Assembly (NCBI GenBank): GCA_019448385.1
Contig: JAGTXO010000076.1
Coordinates: forward strand, 27,501-91,500
Source of the DNA: Diacronema lutheri
Taxonomy: Eukaryota; Haptophyta; Pavlovophyceae; Pavlovales; Pavlovaceae
DNA: 64,000 bases
Reading direction: 5' to 3'
Positions within the stretch are counted from its first letter, which is position 1. Every line of letters starts with the position of its first letter. Below the pieces are notes generated by a model. The model ran no database searches, had not been told where the DNA came from, and worked only from the letters and a program-made list of their open reading frames with translations. Shown here piece by piece: positions 30,486 through 40,212 of this stretch. Both the position numbers and the translations under genes were made by a program.

Positions 30486-33400
30486 TCACAGCCGCTCCAT
30501 CTTGCGCAGCATGACGCCGAGCTTTTGAAAAGTGGTGCGCATCTGCGCTGTTTTCATCTCCGCCGGCAGCTCGGGCGCATCCGCCGCGCCTTCCGCGAGC
30601 AGCTCCATCGCCTGCGCGCGCGGCGCGCGCGCGTCGCGGCGTGAGCCGCGCGCTAGGCCGCCGCCGCGCGCGGCCACCCGTCACGCCGCGCGCGGGGTCG
30701 GGCGCGCGCCAGGCAGGCGCCGCTGGGCGGGGGGTGGGCGGGGAACCCGCGAGGTGAGCGGACGTGCAACAGACGGTGCGTGCGCGCGCTAGAAGGAGCC
30801 GACTCAAGAAGGGGGATGGGCACACGGTGCTCGCGCGCTTTAAAAAGGAGCGCACACTCGGCCATCGCGCGGGCTCTCGCGCCGACGCGGGGCGCTCGCG
30901 CAGGGGCGGCGGGAAAGGGCGGGGAAGGGCGGGGAATGGCGAATGGTGGGCAGAAGGAAAGGGCGGGAAAAGGCGCGCGCCTGCACGAGCTGAGGCAGCG
31001 ACGCGCCCTGCGACGTGAGCTGCCCCTTGAGCTCGCGCAGCATGGAGTCGTCGATCTGACCCGCGTCGACGAGCGTCTGCAGCTGCGTGAGGGCGGGCAC
31101 GAGTTCGCGGATCGCCTTCTGGTCGAGGCCCGCGCCGCCCGGCCCGCCAAACCCGCCGCCAAACCCGCCGCCAAACCCGCCGCCGCCGCCACCGCCGCCG
31201 CTGCCGCCCGCCGCGCCCCCAAGCTGACCTGCCATCAGAGCGCGCAGCTGCTCCTCGTAAAGCTTCTCGAGCTTCCCCTCGGGCAGGCCGACAAGGTTCG
31301 CCAGACGCTCGACCGCCTCGGTCGCTTCCTCTGCAGCGCCGCCGCCCAGGTCGCCGAGCAGCGCGCCGCTTGGGTCGGCCGCGCCGCCCGCCGCGCCGCC
31401 CGTGAGCACGGCGGCCATCATTGAGTTGATGCGCGCCTTGAGCAGGCGCTGCAGCTGGCGGGGCGACGCCGAGCCCGCGTAGAGGTTGCGCAGGCCGCCG
31501 TTGCGTAGCCCGAGGCCCATGCCGCCTGGGCAGGGGCGCAAGGAGCGAGGCGAGGCGGGGCGAAACGGGAGGAAACGGGGCGGGGCGGAGCGGGGCGGGG
31601 TTAGGGGCGGGGCGGGGCGGGGTTAGGGGCGGGGCGAACCGAAGTGAGGCGGGGCGGGGCGGGGCGGGGCGGGGCGGGGCGGGGCGGGGCGGGGCGGGGC
31701 GGGGCGGGGCGGGGCGGGGTTAGGGGCGGGGCGAACCGAAGTGAGGCGGGGCGGGGCGGGGCGGAGGGGCGCGCGCCGCGCGTCAGGCGCTGCGGAGCCG
31801 CGGGGTTCGGGCAGGGCGGTGGTAGCTGGCGCGCGAGAGAGGATGTGCCCGCAGGCGCGGCTGCGCGGCGGCGCGCACGGAGCAGCACAAGGATGCCGTC
31901 GAGCGTGCCGTCCACCCGCGTCATCGCGCGCTCCGCGGCGGATGCCGCAGTCAAATCGCCGACGCCCGCCTTCGCCGCCTCGTCCGCCGCGGCAATCGCC
32001 TCGTCCACGCGTGCCGTGATGAGCGCACGCGTCGCGCGCTGCACCGCGGCGATCTCCGCGTCGTCGTCGCCGTCGAGGAGGCGCTCCTTGAGCAGCTCGA
32101 GCTGGCCGACGGCAGTTGGGGGCGCGTCCACGTTGCCCAAGTCGAGCTGGCGGGAAGGGGGAGGGGGGGGGGAGGGGGGGGCGACACGGCGAAAGGGGGC
32201 GAAAGGGGCGGGCGGGCGGGGCGCGTGAGGAACGCGGCGCGCCGGCGGCGGTGCGCCGGCCCCGCCCATCCCCCGCCAAGCCCAACCCCGCCAATCCCCT
32301 TGCCAAGGCCAATCCCGCCCATCCCCCCGCCAAGCCCAACCCCGCCCATGCCCCCGCCAAGCCCAACCCCGCCCATCATCCCCCCGCCAAGCCCAATCCC
32401 GCCCATCCCCCCGCCAAGCCCAACCCCGCCCATCCCCCCGCCAAGCCTAACCCCGCCCATCCCTCCGCCAAGCCCAACCCCGCCCATCCCCCTGCCAAGG
32501 CCAACCCCGCCCATCCCCCTGCCAAGCCCAACCCCGCCCATCCCCCCGCCAAGCCCAATCCCGCCCATCCCCCCGCCAAGCCCAATCCCGCCCATCCCCC
32601 CCGCCAAGCCCAACCCCGCCCATCCCCCTGCCAAGCCCAACCCCGCCCATCCCCCCGCCAAGCCCAACCCCGCCCATCCCCCTGCCAAGCCCAACCCCGC
32701 CCATCCCCCCGCCAAGGCCAACCCCGCCCATCCCCCCGCCAAGCCCAATCCCGCCCATCCCCCTGCCAAGCCCAACCCCGCCCATCCCCCCCGCCAAGCC
32801 CAACCCCGCCCATCCCCCTGCCAAGGCCAACCCCGCCCATCCCCCTGCCAAGGCCAATCCCGCCCATCCCCCCGCCAAGCCCAACCCCGCCCATCCCCCC
32901 GCCAAGCCCAACCCCGCCCATCCCCCTGCCAAGGCCAACCCCGCCGATCCCCCCGCCAAGGCCAACCCCGCCCATCCCCCGCCAAGCCCAACCCCGCCCA
33001 TCCCTCCGCCAAGGCCAACCCCGCCCATCCCCCCGCCAAGCCCAATCCCGCCCATCCCCCCGCCAAGCCCAACCCCGCCCATCATCCCCCTGCCAAGGCC
33101 AACCCCGCCCATGCCCCCGCCAAGCCCAACCCCGCCCATCCCCCTGCCAAGCCCAACCCCGCCCATCCCTCCGCCAAGCCCAACCCCGCCCATCCCTCCG
33201 CCAAGCCCAACCCCGCCCATCCTCCTACCAAGCCCAACCCCGCCCATCCCCCCTGCCAAGGCCAACCCCGCCCATCCCCCCGCCAAGCCCAACCCCGCCC
33301 ATCCCCCTGCCAAGCCCAACCCCGCCCATCCCCCTGCCAAGCCCAACCCCGCCCATCCCTCCGCCAAGCCCAACCCCGCCCATCCCTCCGCCAAGCCCAA

Positions 33401-35741
33401 CCCCGCCCATCCCCCTACCAAGCCCAACCCCGCTCATCCCCCCTGCCAAGCCCAACCCCGCCCATCCCCCCGCCAAGCCCAATCCCGCCCATCCCCCCGC
33501 CAAGCCCAACCCCGCCCATCCCCCCGCCAAGCCCAACCCCGCCCATCATCCCCCCGCCAAGCCCAATCCCGCCCATCCCCCGCCAAGCCCAACCCCGCCC
33601 ATCCCCCCGCCAAGCCCAACCCCGCCCATCCCCCTGCCAAGCCCAACCCCGCCCATCATCCCCCTGCCAAGGCCAACCCCGCCCATCCCCCCGCCAAGCC
33701 CATTCCCCCCCATCCCCCCGCCAAGCCCAACCCCGCCCATCCCCCCGCCAAGCCCAACCCCGCCCATCCCCCTGCCAAGGCCAACCCCGCCCATTTCCCC
33801 GCCAAGCCCAACCCCGCCCATCCCCCCGCCAAGCCCAACCCCGCCCATCCCCCCGCCAAGCCCAATCTCGCCCATCCCCCCGCCAAGCCCAACCCCGCCC
33901 ATCATCCCCCTGCCAAGGCCAACCCCGCCCATCCCCCGCCAAGCCCAACCCCGCCCATCCCCCTGCCAAGCCCAACCCCGCCCATCCCCCCGCCAAGCCC
34001 AACCCCGCCCATTCCTCCGCCAAGCCCAACCCCGCCCATCCCCCCGCCAAGCCCAACCCCGCCCATCCCCCTGCCAAGCCCAACCCCGCCCATCCCTCCG
34101 CCAAGCCCAACCCCGCCCATCCCCCCGCCAAGCCCAACCCCGCCCATCCCCCCGCCAAGCCCAACCCCGCCCATCATCCCCCTGCCAAGGCCAACCCCGC
34201 CCATCCCCCCCGCCAAGCCCAACCCCGCCCATCCCCCTGCCAAGGCCAACCCCGCCCATCATCCCCCCGCCAAGCCCAATCCCGCCCATCCCCCCGCCAA
34301 GCCCAACCCCGCCCATCCCCCTGCCAAGGCCAACCCCGCCCATCCCCCTGCGCAGCCCAACCCCGCCCATCCCCCCGCCAAGCCCAATCCCGCCCATCAT
34401 CCCCCCGCCAAGCCCAATCCCGCCCATCCCCCCGCCAAGCCCAACCCCGCCCATCCCCCCGCCAAGCCCAACCCCGCCCATCATCCCCCTGCCAAGGCCA
34501 ACCCCGCCCATCCCCCCGCCAAGCCCAACCCCGCCCATCCCCCTGCCAAGCCCAATCCCGCCCATCCCCCCGCCAAGCCCAACCCCGCCCATCCCCCCGC
34601 CAAGCCCAACCCCGCCCATCATCCCCCTGCCAAGCCCAATCCCGCCCATCCCCCTGCCAAGCCCAATCCCGCCCATCCCCCCGCCAAGCCCAACCCCGCC
34701 CATCCCCCCGCCAAGCCCAACCCCGCCCATCATCCCCCCGCCAAGCCCAACCCCGCCCATCATCCCCCTGCCAAGGCCAACCCCGCCCATCCCCCTGCCA
34801 AGCCCGGCGTGCGCGCCAGCACCACGCGCGCACGTGGCCGCGAGGCGTTGAGCCCCGCCCGCCCCCCCATCCTCGCCGCCGCTTCGCTGCGCTGCCGCGC
34901 ACCTTTGGCGCGCGCGCGAGGGACGGGTCGATGTCGGCGGCGGAGGCCGTCGCGGCGGCGGAGGCGGCGGCGAGCTCGCCGAGCGGGTCGGCGCCGTCGG
35001 GTGGCGCTTCAAGTTTGCGCACCTGCGCGCGGGAAGAGAAGGGGTGGTGGGAGGGGGCGCGAAGGCGGTCGAGCGGGCGACGGAGGGACACGCCACGCGG
35101 GAAGAGGGGGGGGGGGGGGGGGGTGCGGGGTGGTGGGAGGGGGCGCGAAGGCGGTCGAGCGGGCGGCGGAGGGACGCGGCCACGCGGCGCTCGCACGCGG
35201 CGTGGGCGCGCCGCACGCCGGCAGCGGCGCGCGGCCGCGCGGAAGCGGCCACGGCCCGACGCGCGCAGCCCGCGCAACAAGCCGCCCCCACCACGCACCT
35301 TGACGGTCACGGTCGACTCGTCGAGCTGCGCGAGCGGATCGGCGGCGGGCGGCGGCCCCGCGCCCGCGTTGGTCGGCAGGCGCACGGTCACCGACACGGG
35401 GCCCGGCGGAGGCGGCGGAGAAGGAGGCGCGGGCGCGCCGGCGGCGCGCGCGGCCGCGGCGGCGGCGGCGGCGCGCTCAGCCTCCGCCGCCTCCGCCGCC
35501 GCCTTCTCCGCCGCCTCCGCCGCGCTACGCGCCTCCGCCTCCGCCTTGCGCGCCGTCGCCTCCGCCACCGCCTCCGCGTCCGCCGCCGCCTGTGCGTCGG
35601 CGATCGCCGCTGCGGTGTCATCCACGCCCTCGACGAACGCGGCGGCAAACGACGCGACGGGCCCGCCCAACGCGAGCAGCTGCTCGAGCGATTCGCTCGC
35701 CACGCGCGCCTTGCGCCGGAAGAGCGAATCGAGGCCGCGCG

Positions 35742-35774
<33 letters not shown>

Positions 35775-36974
35775 GCGCGGGCGCGCGTGTCGCGTACGCC
35801 GCGCCGCCGACGCCCGCGCCGTCGCCGCCCGCGCCGACGCCCGCGCCGTCGGCGTACGCCGAGCCGTCGGTCGCGCGCTCCGCGACGGCGGGGCCGCGCG
35901 TCTCCGGCTGCGAGAGGCGGAGAAGCGCGTTGAGCGGGTCTGCGCTGTCGACGCCGCCGTCGGCAGACGGCGACGGCGACGGCGGCGCGGACGGCGGCGG
36001 CGGCAGCGTGGGGCTCAACTTGAGGAGCTGCGAGCGGAGGCGTTCGGTGCGCCGCCGCTCGTCGCGCGCGGAGAGGAATTTTGAAAGGACCTGCCGACGG
36101 GCCGCACGCGCGCGCGCGCGCGCGCGTGCGGCGGCGAGCGCGGCGCGAGTCGTCGTCGTCGTCGTCGCGCGCGCGCGACGAGGCGCGTGCGGAGGCGTGC
36201 GGAGGCGTGCGGAGGCGTGCGGAGGCGTGCGGAGGCGTGCGGAGGCGTGCGGAGGCGTGCGGAGGGGCGCGCGCGCGATGGCGCGCGCTGTGCGGGCGCG
36301 GCCGGCGCGCGCGCGTCCGCCTCACAGCGCACGTGGCGCGCGCGCACCGGCCCGCCCACCGCCGCCGCGCCCCCAACGATGAGCAGCGAGCGGGTCGAGA
36401 CGCCGCCGCCGCTTCCAGCAGCCGAGCCGACCGAGCCGTCATACCGCGCGCCGGCGGCGGCCGACGGCGCGCGATGCTGGTCGGCGTCGCCGGCGCGTCG
36501 GCGCGACCGGCTGGGCGCGTACACCTGCGCCTGCGCCTCCGCGCCACGCGGCGCCGCCCACGCCGCGCCCGGCGAGCGGAAGAGCGCGAGCGCAAACGAC
36601 AGCGCGACGCCCGCATGCCGCGCGAGGCGCGCCGCGCGGCCGGCGGGCGCGGCGATGCGCGTGCGCGCGCGCGCGAGGCGGCCGAGCCGCTGCGGCGCGT
36701 CGGCGCGGCGAGGCGCCGGAGCGCGCACGTCGCCAACATCGGCGCCCGCGCCGCCCACCCGCACGACGAACGCGTCCGCGTCGCCCGCGCCCGGCGCGGC
36801 GCGCGTCGGCGGCGCGCAGGCCAATGGTTGGCCGGCGCGCGCGCCGAGCGGGCGCGCGCGGCACGCTGCGGGCGCGCGCACGAGCGCCGCCGCAGCCGCG
36901 CCGTGGGCGCTCAGCCCGAGCGCGACGAGGATCAAGACCGCCCGGCCCGTCATTCGCATTCGGCCAGGCAGCAT
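30486..36974 (-). CDS. Predicted plastid-targeted protein of unknown function
   Basis: Six exons on the minus strand: 36974-36348, 36090-35299, 35022-34903, 32146-31879, 31525-30987, 30611-30486 (2,472 nt, 823 residues), all phases consistent. The N-terminus MRMTGRAVLILVALGLSAHG, followed by ALVRAPAACRARPLGARAG, is the bipartite signal-plus-transit form used with secondary plastids. ATG 36974, 36959 or 36953 could start it. A second hydrophobic stretch (TRSLLIVGGAAAVGGP) precedes basic helical VLSKFLSARDERRRTERLRS. Then come an Ala/Glu coiled-coil-like part around 35,440-35,620 and a helical C-terminal half: LELLKERLLDGDDDAEIAA, RLANLVGLPEGKLEKLYEEQ, TTFQKLGVMLRKMERL. I recognise no domain. 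It could be a membrane-attached plastid or thylakoid structural protein. Confidence 0.65.
31540..31780. repeat. GGGGC pentamer repeats, intronic
   Basis: Tandem GGGGC units with interspersed GGGTTAGGGGCGGGGCGAAC segments fill most of intron 31526-31878 of the plastid-protein gene. Confidence 0.9.
32261..34804. repeat. 2.5-kb minisatellite, 27-bp unit, about 94 copies, intronic
   Basis: The unit is approximately CCCGCCCATCCCCC + CGCCAAGCCCAAC, with recurrent variants (CATCATC, CCTGCCAAGGCC, AATCCC, CCCTCCG) shared between distant copies, which suggests higher-order duplication. It lies wholly in the intron 32147-34902 of the plastid-protein gene. Because 27 is divisible by 3, it leaves long false ORFs in all six frames (Pro-rich on plus; GGVGLGGGM, GRGWAWRGD and WAGLGLAGG on minus). 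Confidence 0.97.
36191..36260. repeat. Seven copies of a 10-bp unit, intronic
   Basis: GGAGGCGTGC repeated in tandem within intron 36091-36347 of the plastid-protein gene. Confidence 0.95.
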
Positions 36975-37042
36975 GGAGGCGTTCCGCGTGGCCGCCCCGC
37001 TTTGAAAAGGGGCGCCAGGTCGCGCCCGGTGCGGCGAGAAGG
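36975..37042. promoter_or_regulatory. 68-bp divergent promoter
   Basis: The start codons of the plastid-protein gene and SUMF1 are only 68 bp apart. The single AT-rich element in the gap, CTTTGAAAAGG (37000-37010), lies 26 bp from one ATG and 33 bp from the other and reads much the same on both strands. Confidence 0.55.
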
Positions 37043-38650
37043 ATGGCGATCCGCTCGCGCGCGCTCGCCGTGGCGCTAGCGCTCGCGGCGCGGACGTGCG
37101 CCGAGCCCGCCGCGTCAGACGCGGCTCTCGCAGAATCGACCGTCGGTTCGCTTGCGGCGGCGCCGTCGCCACCGCCGTGCGGCTGCGCCGTGCCTGGCCG
37201 CGGTCTCGCGGCTCGCGCCGCACGCGGCGCAGCGGACGGCGCGTGCGCCGCTCCTGGCAGCGCCGCGCGGAGGCCGTACGCATCTCCACTCGTGCGCATC
37301 CCGGGCGGCGCCTTTTGGATGGGCACGGACACGCCGGGCGTCGAGGGCGACGGCGAGGGCCCAGCGCGGCGCGCGTGCGTGCCCAGCTTTTCGATCGGGC
37401 GCGCGGAGGTGTCCAACGCCGAGTTCGCTGCGTTCGTCGCCGAGACGGGCCACGTGACGGACGCGCAGGCCTTCAACTTCTCGTTCGTCTTCGCGCACCA
37501 CGCGACGCGCTCGGCCGACGCCGCCGCGCGCGAGGCCGTCGCCGCCGCGCCGTGGTGGCTGCGAGTGGACGGCGCGAGCTGGCGGCGACCGTACGGGCCG
37601 GGATCTGACGTGCTGCGTGCGCCGCACGCCGCGGACCGTGCGGCCATCGCCGCGGCCGCAGCTGCTGCTGCCGAGCCCGCGCGCGCGGCCGACGCCGCGG
37701 CCACCGCCGCCGCCGCAGCCGCAGCCGCAGCCGCGCCCGCCGCGCTCGCAGCGTTTTTCCCAGCGGCTGCCGCATTCCCGGAGGAGGCGCAACCGCCCGA
37801 CCTCGTCGACCACCCGGTCGTGCACGTCTCGTGGCGCGATGCGCGCGCCTACTGCGCGCACGCGTACCTGCGCGGCCGGTTGCCGACGGAGGCGGAGTGG
37901 GAACGCGCGGCGGGCAGAGGTTGGGCGCGCCGCACGGCGGCCGGCGGCGGCGGCGGCGGCGGCGGCGACGGCGGTGGCGACGGCGGTGGCGCCGATGCGT
38001 CGGGCGGCGGAAGCGGCGGCGCCGACGAGGCGCGCGGTGTCGTGTGCGAGCGGTGCGAGGTGCCGTGGGGCGACGGCGACGGCGCGCTCGCGGGCCGTGG
38101 CGGCGCGCACCGCGCCAACGTGTGGCACGGGACGTTTCCCGGAACCTTCCCGCCCGGCCGCGGCGCGTCGGCGGCGCGCGGCGGCGACGGGTACAGCGCG
38201 ACCGCGCCCGTGCGCGCGTTCGGCGCGCAGAACGGGTACGGGCTGTACAACATGATTGGCAACGTGTGGGAGTGGGCCGAGGACGTATGGCGCGTCGACC
38301 GTGATAGCCCCACGCCGACTCGCGCGGCAGAGGGCGCGGCGGGCGGCGCGAGCGTGAGCAGCGACGGCGGCATCGACGACGGCGGCGTGGAGCGTGTGAA
38401 GAAGGGCGGCAGCTTTTTGTGCCACAGCTCTTACTGCTACCGCTACCGCATCTCCGCGCGCACCGCGTCGAGCGCCGACTCCTCCTCGTCCAACCTCGGC
38501 TTCCGCTGCGCGCAGCCGCTCGAGCTGGACGGAGAAGACTCGGCCGAGCGCGAGGTGGAGGCGCGCCTGTGTAGCGAGCCGCGAGCGGCGGGCGGCGGCG
38601 GCGGGCCGGCGTTGCAATCGTCCGCGCTGTCGAAGCGCGCATCAGGCTGA
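37043..38650 (+). CDS. SUMF1: Formylglycine-generating enzyme (sulfatase-modifying factor 1)
   Basis: Single exon, 535 residues, start MAIRSRALAVALALAART (signal peptide). FGE signatures run in order: VRIPGGAFWMGTDTPGVEGD, EVSNAEFAAFVAETGHVTDA, APWWLRVDGASWRRPYGPGS, DHPVVHVSWRDARAYCAHAY, RLPTEAEWERAAGRGW, HRANVWHGTFPGTFP, NGYGLYNMIGNVWEWAEDVW, VKKGGSFLCHSSYCYRYR and SSNLGFRCAQPL. The two copper-binding catalytic cysteines fall at residues 460 and 465, with the same 5-residue spacing as human Cys336/Cys341. It oxidises a sulfatase active-site Cys to formylglycine in the ER. Two low-complexity inserts, Ala-rich near residues 200-245 and Gly/Asp-rich near 300-340, interrupt loops of the fold. 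It implies that the organism makes Cys-type sulfatases. A 68-bp divergent promoter lies upstream. Confidence 0.96.
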   Translation: MAIRSRALAVALALAARTCAEPAASDAALAESTVGSLAAAPSPPPCGCAVPGRGLAARAARGAADGACAAPGSAARRPYASPLVRIPGGAFWMGTDTPGVEGDGEGPARRACVPSFSIGRAEVSNAEFAAFVAETGHVTDAQAFNFSFVFAHHATRSADAAAREAVAAAPWWLRVDGASWRRPYGPGSDVLRAPHAADRAAIAAAAAAAAEPARAADAAATAAAAAAAAAAPAALAAFFPAAAAFPEEAQPPDLVDHPVVHVSWRDARAYCAHAYLRGRLPTEAEWERAAGRGWARRTAAGGGGGGGGDGGGDGGGADASGGGSGGADEARGVVCERCEVPWGDGDGALAGRGGAHRANVWHGTFPGTFPPGRGASAARGGDGYSATAPVRAFGAQNGYGLYNMIGNVWEWAEDVWRVDRDSPTPTRAAEGAAGGASVSSDGGIDDGGVERVKKGGSFLCHSSYCYRYRISARTASSADSSSSNLGFRCAQPLELDGEDSAEREVEARLCSEPRAAGGGGGPALQSSALSKRASG

Positions 38651-38698
38651 AACGCGGCCATCGTTCCGTGCGCTTTTTAAAAACGGTGGCCTCAGGCA

Positions 38699-38851
38699 AT
38701 GTGGGGATGGGCCGCACTCGCGGGCACGCTGCTCGCCCTCGGCACGCTCCTCGTGCGCTCGGGCGCGTGGTCGGCGATGACAGCGATGGCCCAGTCGTAC
38801 AACGACTCGTACATCGACGAGGAGGACCAGGGCGACGACAAGAGCGAGTAG
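38699..38851 (+). CDS. Small single-pass membrane peptide (50 residues)
   Basis: ATG 38699 to TAG 38849-38851. The N-terminal half (MWGWAALAGTLLALGTLLV) is one hydrophobic helix. The C-terminal half is polar and acidic (YIDEEDQGDDKSE). A CTTTTTAAAAAC patch lies 16-26 bp upstream, like that before SUMF1. It does not overlap SUMF1 or the methyltransferase. Too short for family assignment; it could be a small membrane-complex subunit. Confidence 0.5.
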   Translation: MWGWAALAGTLLALGTLLVRSGAWSAMTAMAQSYNDSYIDEEDQGDDKSE

Positions 38852-38925
38852 CCGACGCGCCGCGCGCCGAGCGGCCGGCGCGCCGCGCGGCGGCCGCGCG
38901 CGCAACGGATGGCGCGCCCGACGCG

Positions 38926-40212
38926 ATGCCGCGCCAGCGCTCCGAGCGCGCGCGCGGGGTGGGCCCCGGCGACGAGCGCGCGGCCGAACCGAGCGGCGGC
39001 TTTGACGCGCGCGACAAGGCGCACGTCGCGGCGGCGGAGACGGTGGCTGTCCGCACTTTCCGTTTCGCCGACAGCCGCGGCGCGTGCGTGGAGGTCCGCA
39101 TCGGTCACGGCGCAGCTCGGGGCAGCGCGCATGCGCAGCACGCGGGCTCGGCCGCGCGAAATGGAGCGCGCGAGCCGCGCTTCGCCACGCGCACGTGGCC
39201 CGCGGCGCGCGTGCTCGCCGCGCGGCTATGGGCGGATCGGCGCTCGCTGCTCGCGGGCAAGGCGGTCGTCGAGCTCGGCGCGGGCAGCGGCCTCGTCGGC
39301 ATCACCGCCGCGCTCGGCGGCGCCGAGAGCGTCACGCTCACCGACCGGCACCACGCCCTGACGCTCGCCGCGCTCGAGGCCAACTGCCGGCGCAACGGGC
39401 TGCCCGTTGCGCCAGACCCGCTTATTGGCAGGGGACGTAACGGGCTGCTCACCCAGCGAGGCGTGCCGCACCGCAACTGTCGCGTGCGCGTGCTCGGCCT
39501 CGACTGGGCCGACGCGCCCGAGCGCCTGCCGACCTGGCCGCTCCCGCGTGGCGCCGCACGCCGCGCGCGCGTGTCCGCCACGCGGTCCGATCCGCCGTCG
39601 GACGCATCGGACGCGTCCGATGCAGCGCTGGACCTGCTCGTCGCCTCGGACGTGTGGTACGAGCGGCACGGCGCGCGCGCTCACGGCTGCGCATCTGCGC
39701 CGCGCACGCGCCACGCCGGCCAGCGCGACGGCGGCGGCGACCGCGGGGACGGACATGCCGCGTGCAGGGCGAGCGACGGTGCGAGGGGCGGTGGCGACGA
39801 TGGGGGCAGCGATGGCGGCGGTGGCGACGATGGGAGCAGCGATGGCGGCGGCGACGATGGGGGCAGCGATGGCGGCGGCGACGATGGGAGCAGCGATGGC
39901 GGCGGCGACGATGGGAGCAGCGATGGCGGCGGCGACGAGCTCGAGGCGGCGGTCGCGAGCATCAGCGCGCTGCTGCACGCGCACCCGAACGCCGCGTGCG
40001 CGGCCGCGTACGAGGAGCGCGACGAGGAGACGAGCGCGCGGCTGTGCGCGGCGCTCGACCGGTACGGGTTGCGCGTCCAGCCGATGGGCGGGTGCGCGCA
40101 GGGCGAGGAAGGGGCCGATGAGGAGGGCGGTGCGAGCGGCAGCGTGCAGCTCCTGTGGGTGCGGCGGATCTGCGATGGCGATGTAGATGCACATACTGCC
40201 CGTTGGGTCTGA
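38926..40212 (+). CDS. Family-16 (METTL21/23-like) protein methyltransferase
   Basis: Single exon, 428 residues from ATG 38926 (MPRQRSERARG). SAM-binding motif I is AVVELGAGSGLVGITAALGG, motif post-I is SVTLTDRHHALTLAALEANC, and the acidic motif is LDLLVASDVWYE. TWPAARVLAARLW just before motif I is the entry typical of the lysine methyltransferase 16 group. The substrate (a protein Lys or other residue) cannot be told. A low-complexity insert of GGDDGSSD-type repeats (24-bp units, ~39,784-39,930) sits just after the SDVWYE motif. The last five codons (TARWV) and the TGA come from the left end of a transposon inserted at 40,194-40,195. Without it the frame would run ~13 further codons into 41,480-41,519. 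Confidence 0.8.
   Translation: MPRQRSERARGVGPGDERAAEPSGGFDARDKAHVAAAETVAVRTFRFADSRGACVEVRIGHGAARGSAHAQHAGSAARNGAREPRFATRTWPAARVLAARLWADRRSLLAGKAVVELGAGSGLVGITAALGGAESVTLTDRHHALTLAALEANCRRNGLPVAPDPLIGRGRNGLLTQRGVPHRNCRVRVLGLDWADAPERLPTWPLPRGAARRARVSATRSDPPSDASDASDAALDLLVASDVWYERHGARAHGCASAPRTRHAGQRDGGGDRGDGHAACRASDGARGGGDDGGSDGGGGDDGSSDGGGDDGGSDGGGDDGSSDGGGDDGSSDGGGDELEAAVASISALLHAHPNAACAAAYEERDEETSARLCAALDRYGLRVQPMGGCAQGEEGADEEGGASGSVQLLWVRRICDGDVDAHTARWV
39784..39930 (+). repeat. 24-bp coding repeats in the methyltransferase
   Basis: GATGGGAGCAGCGATGGCGG-type units of 24-27 bp repeat five to six times in frame, encoding GGDDGSSDGG. The insert is in a loop of the catalytic domain. Confidence 0.9.

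Noticed and set aside
32225-36382. Very long open frames on both strands (Pro-rich on plus, Gly-rich on minus)
   Set aside because: They are produced by the 27-bp minisatellite, whose unit is divisible by three. The real gene's exons flank the array with consistent splice phases that remove it.
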